NCBI GenBank assembly: GCA_963710815.1
Contig: CAVQCA010000087.1
Span: 1-9,554 of the forward strand
Length of the DNA: 9,554 nucleotides
Reading direction: 5' to 3'
From: CAVQCA01 sp963710815
GTDB lineage: Bacteria; Pseudomonadota; Gammaproteobacteria; UBA9214
Shown here: positions 6,378-9,554 of the stretch, in pieces
How the letters are laid out: every line of letters begins with the position of its first letter
Position numbering within the stretch: position 1 is the stretch's first letter
Notes under the pieces: model-generated
Told to the model about the DNA's origin: nothing
The model's input: the letters and a program-made list of their open reading frames with translations, nothing else
The model's database searches: none
Position numbers and translations under genes: made by a program

Positions 6378-8336
6378 ATGTGCGGACTCGCTGGTTATCT
6401 GGACCCTGGGAATCACCTGAACGAGGAGGCATCGGGACGCTTGTGCAAAAGCATGACCGATGCCCTGATACACCGCGGACCCGATGCAACTGGCGTCTGG
6501 GTTGACGTAAAACACGGCATTGCGCTGGGACATCGACGCCTGTCGATCATAGACCTGTCCACAACAGGCGCCCAGCCGATGACCTCCGCATCAGGCCGGT
6601 ATGTACTTTCATTCAATGGCGAGATCTACAACTTCGCCGCGATACGCATTGATCTGGAAAGCCATGGCTATCCCTTCAAGGGTCATTCGGATACCGAAGT
6701 CATGCTTGCGGCATTTGAACAATGGGGTGTGGAAGGCGCGATTCGGAAATTTGAAGGCATGTTCGCCTTCGCGCTCTGGGACCGGCGGTCAGCACAACTC
6801 ACCCTGGCCAGGGACCGCGTCGGCAAGAAGCCGCTTTACTACGGCTGGTGCGGCAACACCTTCCTGTTCGGCTCGGAACTCAAGGCATTCAATAAACATC
6901 CCCGCTTCAATCCGGGCATCGATCGGGACGCACTGGGACAATATATTCAGTATGGCTGGTTCGCGAATCCTGGTTCTGTATACAAGCATCTGCGCCAGAT
7001 GCCACCGGGCTGTATTCTGCAGGTAACCATTGATAAAGCGCCCTGGTCAATGAAACCCTGCCCATTCTGGTCCGCCAGGGATGTCGCTGAAGCAGGCGAA
7101 CAAGCGCTGTTCACAGGATCGTACAAGCAAGGCAAGGATCAACTGGAAGTTTTGCTGCGAGAGGCTGTCGCCGACCGTATGGTTGCCGACGTGGAGATCG
7201 GCGCCTTGTTATCCGGCGGGATTGATTCGAGCATGGTAGTTGCTCTGATGCAGGCGCTATCCACCAGGCCTGTCAAAACCTTCAGCATCGGTTTCACTGA
7301 GCCGAAATATAACGAAGCTGATTATGCGGCGAGTGTCGCAAAACACCTGGGCACGGAACACCACGAGCTATATGTGACTGCAAAGCAGGCGCTGGATGTC
7401 GTTGAAGACCTGACCACGATATACGACGAACCCTTTTCCGACCCGTCACAGATTCCTACCTATCTTGTATGCAAACTGGCTCACCGGGATGTCAAGGTTG
7501 TACTCTCGGGTGATGGTGGCGACGAAACATTCGCCGGCTACCGACGCTATCAGAAATGCCTCGCACGCTGGCAGTCCCTGCAAGGCATTCCCCTGCCACT
7601 GCGCAGAGCGAATGGCTGTATGCAGAGACTGATCGCAAATACCGCATGGAGACTTCTGGCTCCGAGAAACCAATTTCCGGTCGCCGACGAAAGGAAATGG
7701 CGGCGCAAGATCGGCAAACGATACCAGGATGCCTGCGACTGGACAGCAAGGTACCCGCAGCAACTGGTGGCAAATAACTTTAATCACTGCCATACAAGCG
7801 ATGAATTCGTAGATGGCGCACACACAACTGATACTGCCCTGACCAACCCCGCAAGCTGGGCCAGGGTCAGCGACCCGGTACGTGCCATGTTGCAATATGA
7901 CTATATTGGCTACCTGCCGGACGATATCCTCGTCAAGGTAGACCGGGCCAGCATGGCGGTAAGCCTCGAGGCGCGCAGCCCTCTTCTTGACCGGCGCATA
8001 CTTGAGTTCGCGTGGAGCCTGCCCATGGACTTCCTGATCGGCGGCGACGGCACCGGCAAAAGAATTCTCAGGGACCTGCTCCTGAAGTATGTGCCACTCG
8101 AACTCATAGACCGGCCAAAACGCGGTTTTGGCGTACCTCTGGATTCATGGCTCCGCGGGCCATTGCGCGAATGGGCGGAAGAATTGATCTCCGAGCGAAT
8201 GCTGATACAACAGGGAATATTTAATGTGAAACAGGTCAGGAATATATGGGCCCAGCATCTATGCAACTGGCGTAACCATTCAATGGTGTTGTGGTCACTG
8301 CTGATGTTTCAGATCTGGTGGAAAAACAACCACTGA
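6378..8336 (+). CDS. asnB: Glutamine-hydrolysing asparagine synthetase-like amidotransferase
   Basis: A 652-residue two-domain enzyme. The N-terminal class-II glutaminase domain begins MCGLAGY, with catalytic C2 exposed after Met removal, then HRRLS (52-56), NGEIYN (80-85), GHSDTE (102-107) and RDRVGKKPLYYG (145-156). The synthetase domain has the ATP PP-loop LSGGIDSS (278-285), LSGDGGDE (376-383), a DILVKVDRASM stretch (516-526) and KRGFGVPLDSWLRG (581-594). Together they release ammonia from glutamine and transfer it to an adenylylated carboxylate. I chose ATG 6378 because the cysteine must be residue 2. An in-frame ATG at 6300 would add 26 residues and block it. No good Shine-Dalgarno precedes either start. 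Such enzymes are common in O-antigen and capsule loci (for example wbpS in Pseudomonas), where amidation of a uronic acid is proposed; free asparagine synthesis is the alternative. The last 28 bases overlap the convergent dehydratase gene. Confidence 0.9.
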   Translation: MCGLAGYLDPGNHLNEEASGRLCKSMTDALIHRGPDATGVWVDVKHGIALGHRRLSIIDLSTTGAQPMTSASGRYVLSFNGEIYNFAAIRIDLESHGYPFKGHSDTEVMLAAFEQWGVEGAIRKFEGMFAFALWDRRSAQLTLARDRVGKKPLYYGWCGNTFLFGSELKAFNKHPRFNPGIDRDALGQYIQYGWFANPGSVYKHLRQMPPGCILQVTIDKAPWSMKPCPFWSARDVAEAGEQALFTGSYKQGKDQLEVLLREAVADRMVADVEIGALLSGGIDSSMVVALMQALSTRPVKTFSIGFTEPKYNEADYAASVAKHLGTEHHELYVTAKQALDVVEDLTTIYDEPFSDPSQIPTYLVCKLAHRDVKVVLSGDGGDETFAGYRRYQKCLARWQSLQGIPLPLRRANGCMQRLIANTAWRLLAPRNQFPVADERKWRRKIGKRYQDACDWTARYPQQLVANNFNHCHTSDEFVDGAHTTDTALTNPASWARVSDPVRAMLQYDYIGYLPDDILVKVDRASMAVSLEARSPLLDRRILEFAWSLPMDFLIGGDGTGKRILRDLLLKYVPLELIDRPKRGFGVPLDSWLRGPLREWAEELISERMLIQQGIFNVKQVRNIWAQHLCNWRNHSMVLWSLLMFQIWWKNNH

Positions 8337-9554
8337 TCTGTCTTGTTTACTTGATTACTGTCAGCTCTGCTGCTTGCTATAGCGTCCCATGATTCCGCTG
8401 GCTGGCCAGTGTGAATCACATTGTCGGGCAGCTCCCTGTCGATATGATGCAGTTCAGGCACCAGGGTGGCGATGCCTTTTAACAGAGCCTCTTCGTCGTA
8501 GGCTGTACAGGCTGCGTCCATTTTCCGGATGGTCTCATCGAGTAGTTGCCACTCAATCTGTCGATGTTTGGCGAGGAAAATCTTCTCGTGCTGCGTGCCG
8601 ACCAGTTGTTCCTTTTCATGAAACAGTTCTTCAAAGAGTTTTTCGCCCGGCCGCAGTCCGGTGTAGACGATTTCGATATCCTTGCCCGGCTCATTACCGG
8701 ACAAGCGGATCATCTGCTCTGCGAGGTAGGTGATGCTGACCGGTTCGCCCATATCCAGCACGTAGATTTCGCCGCCGCTGCCCATGGACTCGGCCTGCAG
8801 TATCAACTGGCAGGCCTCGGGAATGGTCATGAAATAACGGGTCATTTCCGGGTGGGTCACGGTCACCGGGCCACCGGCCCCGATTTGCGCCTTGAACAGG
8901 GGCACGACACTGCCACTTGAGCCAAGCACATTGCCGAAACGGACCGTGATAAAGCGGGTTGATGAATGCTGGTTGAAATTCTGGCAGAAGATTTCCGCGA
9001 TCCGCTTGCTGGCCCCCATGATGTTGGCGGGATTGACGGCCTTGTCCGTCGAAATCAGCACAAAGGCATTACAACCGTGACGATCAGCGGCAAGTGCCAT
9101 CACCCGGGTGCCACAAACATTATTCTGGATGGCTTCCCGTACCTGGGATTCCAGCATCGGGACGTGCTTGTAGGCGGCGGCGTGATAGACGATATCCGGG
9201 TGATAGCGCTGAAACAGCTGCCTGACTGCGGCGGGATCCGTCACATCGCCGAGGTTTGCCAGGATCTCCATGCCGGGGAATGAGCGCCGCAGTTCATTTT
9301 CGATGAGAAACAGGTTGAATTCGCAGTTTTCCAGCAGTACCAGTCTTGCCGGGGCCAGCCGGGCCACCTGGCGGCATAATTCGGTACCGATTGATCCGCC
9401 AGCGCCACTGATCAGTACACATCTCCCGGAGAGTTCGGCGCTGATTGCCGACCGGTCAAGCGTGACCGGATCCCTGCCCAGCAGGTCTTCAATCGATAAT
9501 TCCCGCAAGGTATCGATGCTAACGCGGCCGGCCACCAGATCCTGCATGCACGGG
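8309..9554 (-). CDS. UDP-GlcNAc 4,6-dehydratase, WbpM/CapD/PglF type (5' end beyond window)
   Basis: The visible 414 residues are the cytoplasmic catalytic domain of a large nucleotide-sugar dehydratase. The frame continues past the first in-window ATG (9547) to the right edge as Pro-Cys, so the N-terminal membrane helices and first Rossmann domain of this family lie outside. Counting from that ATG: linker RELSIEDLLGRDPV (15-28), NAD-binding SGAGGSIG (47-54), YHAAAYKHVPMLE (121-133), and a STDKAVNPANIMGASK stretch (166-181). The latter gives catalytic S166, M177 and K181, the SMK triad reported for WbpM in place of SYK. RFGNVLGSSGSVVPLF (203-218) and LRPGEKLFEELF (298-309) are family signatures. 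The product would be UDP-4-keto-6-deoxy-GlcNAc (C5 retained) or its epimer, feeding QuiNAc, FucNAc or bacillosamine synthesis for surface glycan. It is convergent with and overlaps the asparagine synthetase gene by 28 bases, a usual edge position for this gene in O-antigen clusters. Confidence 0.92.
   Translation of the reverse strand, partial: PCMQDLVAGRVSIDTLRELSIEDLLGRDPVTLDRSAISAELSGRCVLISGAGGSIGTELCRQVARLAPARLVLLENCEFNLFLIENELRRSFPGMEILANLGDVTDPAAVRQLFQRYHPDIVYHAAAYKHVPMLESQVREAIQNNVCGTRVMALAADRHGCNAFVLISTDKAVNPANIMGASKRIAEIFCQNFNQHSSTRFITVRFGNVLGSSGSVVPLFKAQIGAGGPVTVTHPEMTRYFMTIPEACQLILQAESMGSGGEIYVLDMGEPVSITYLAEQMIRLSGNEPGKDIEIVYTGLRPGEKLFEELFHEKEQLVGTQHEKIFLAKHRQIEWQLLDETIRKMDAACTAYDEEALLKGIATLVPELHHIDRELPDNVIHTGQPAESWDAIASSRADSNQVNKTDQWLFFHQI

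Overview
The window looks like a chromosomal segment from a GC-rich Gram-negative proteobacterium, most plausibly gamma- or betaproteobacterial. That placement rests on gene content and codon use only, since no search was possible. The theme throughout is the cell envelope: a sphingolipid-type acyl condensation module, two decayed putative glycosyltransferases, and one side of a surface-polysaccharide (O-antigen or capsule) cluster.

Layout. Positions 189-1626 on the minus strand hold a two-gene unit: a dedicated acyl carrier protein followed 4 bases later by a serine palmitoyltransferase-like alpha-oxoamine synthase. The first 188 bases hold no gene I can call. Divergent from this unit, on the plus strand, lie two diverged copies of an ELM1/GtrOC1 (DUF1022) putative glycosyltransferase gene. 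Both are broken. Copy 1 (1903-2985) has an ATT in place of its start codon and about six frame changes. Copy 2 (3229-4358) has one frameshift near 4121. Members of one palindromic repeat family, with an end close to GCGTCTCTGCGGTGA, sit before copy 1, between the copies and at the very end of copy 2, always in the same orientation. The last one supplies copy 2's stop codon.

From about 4360 onward the composition becomes visibly less GC-rich and the genes are intact. They are an MsbA/PglK-type ABC exporter (4524-6248), a class-II glutamine amidotransferase/asparagine synthetase (6378-8336) and, convergent with it, the catalytic part of a WbpM/CapD/PglF-type UDP-GlcNAc 4,6-dehydratase that runs off the right edge (8309-9554).

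How they fit together (inference). The dehydratase would make a 6-deoxy-4-keto amino-sugar nucleotide (precursor of QuiNAc, FucNAc or bacillosamine-type sugars). The asparagine synthetase-like enzyme may amidate a uronic acid in the glycan. The ABC protein may flip or export the lipid-linked product. The synthase-ACP pair would make a 3-keto sphingoid base or similar long-chain aminoketone for an envelope lipid. The dead ELM1 genes may once have glycosylated that lipid or the LPS core. I found no tRNA, rRNA, CRISPR array or transposase.
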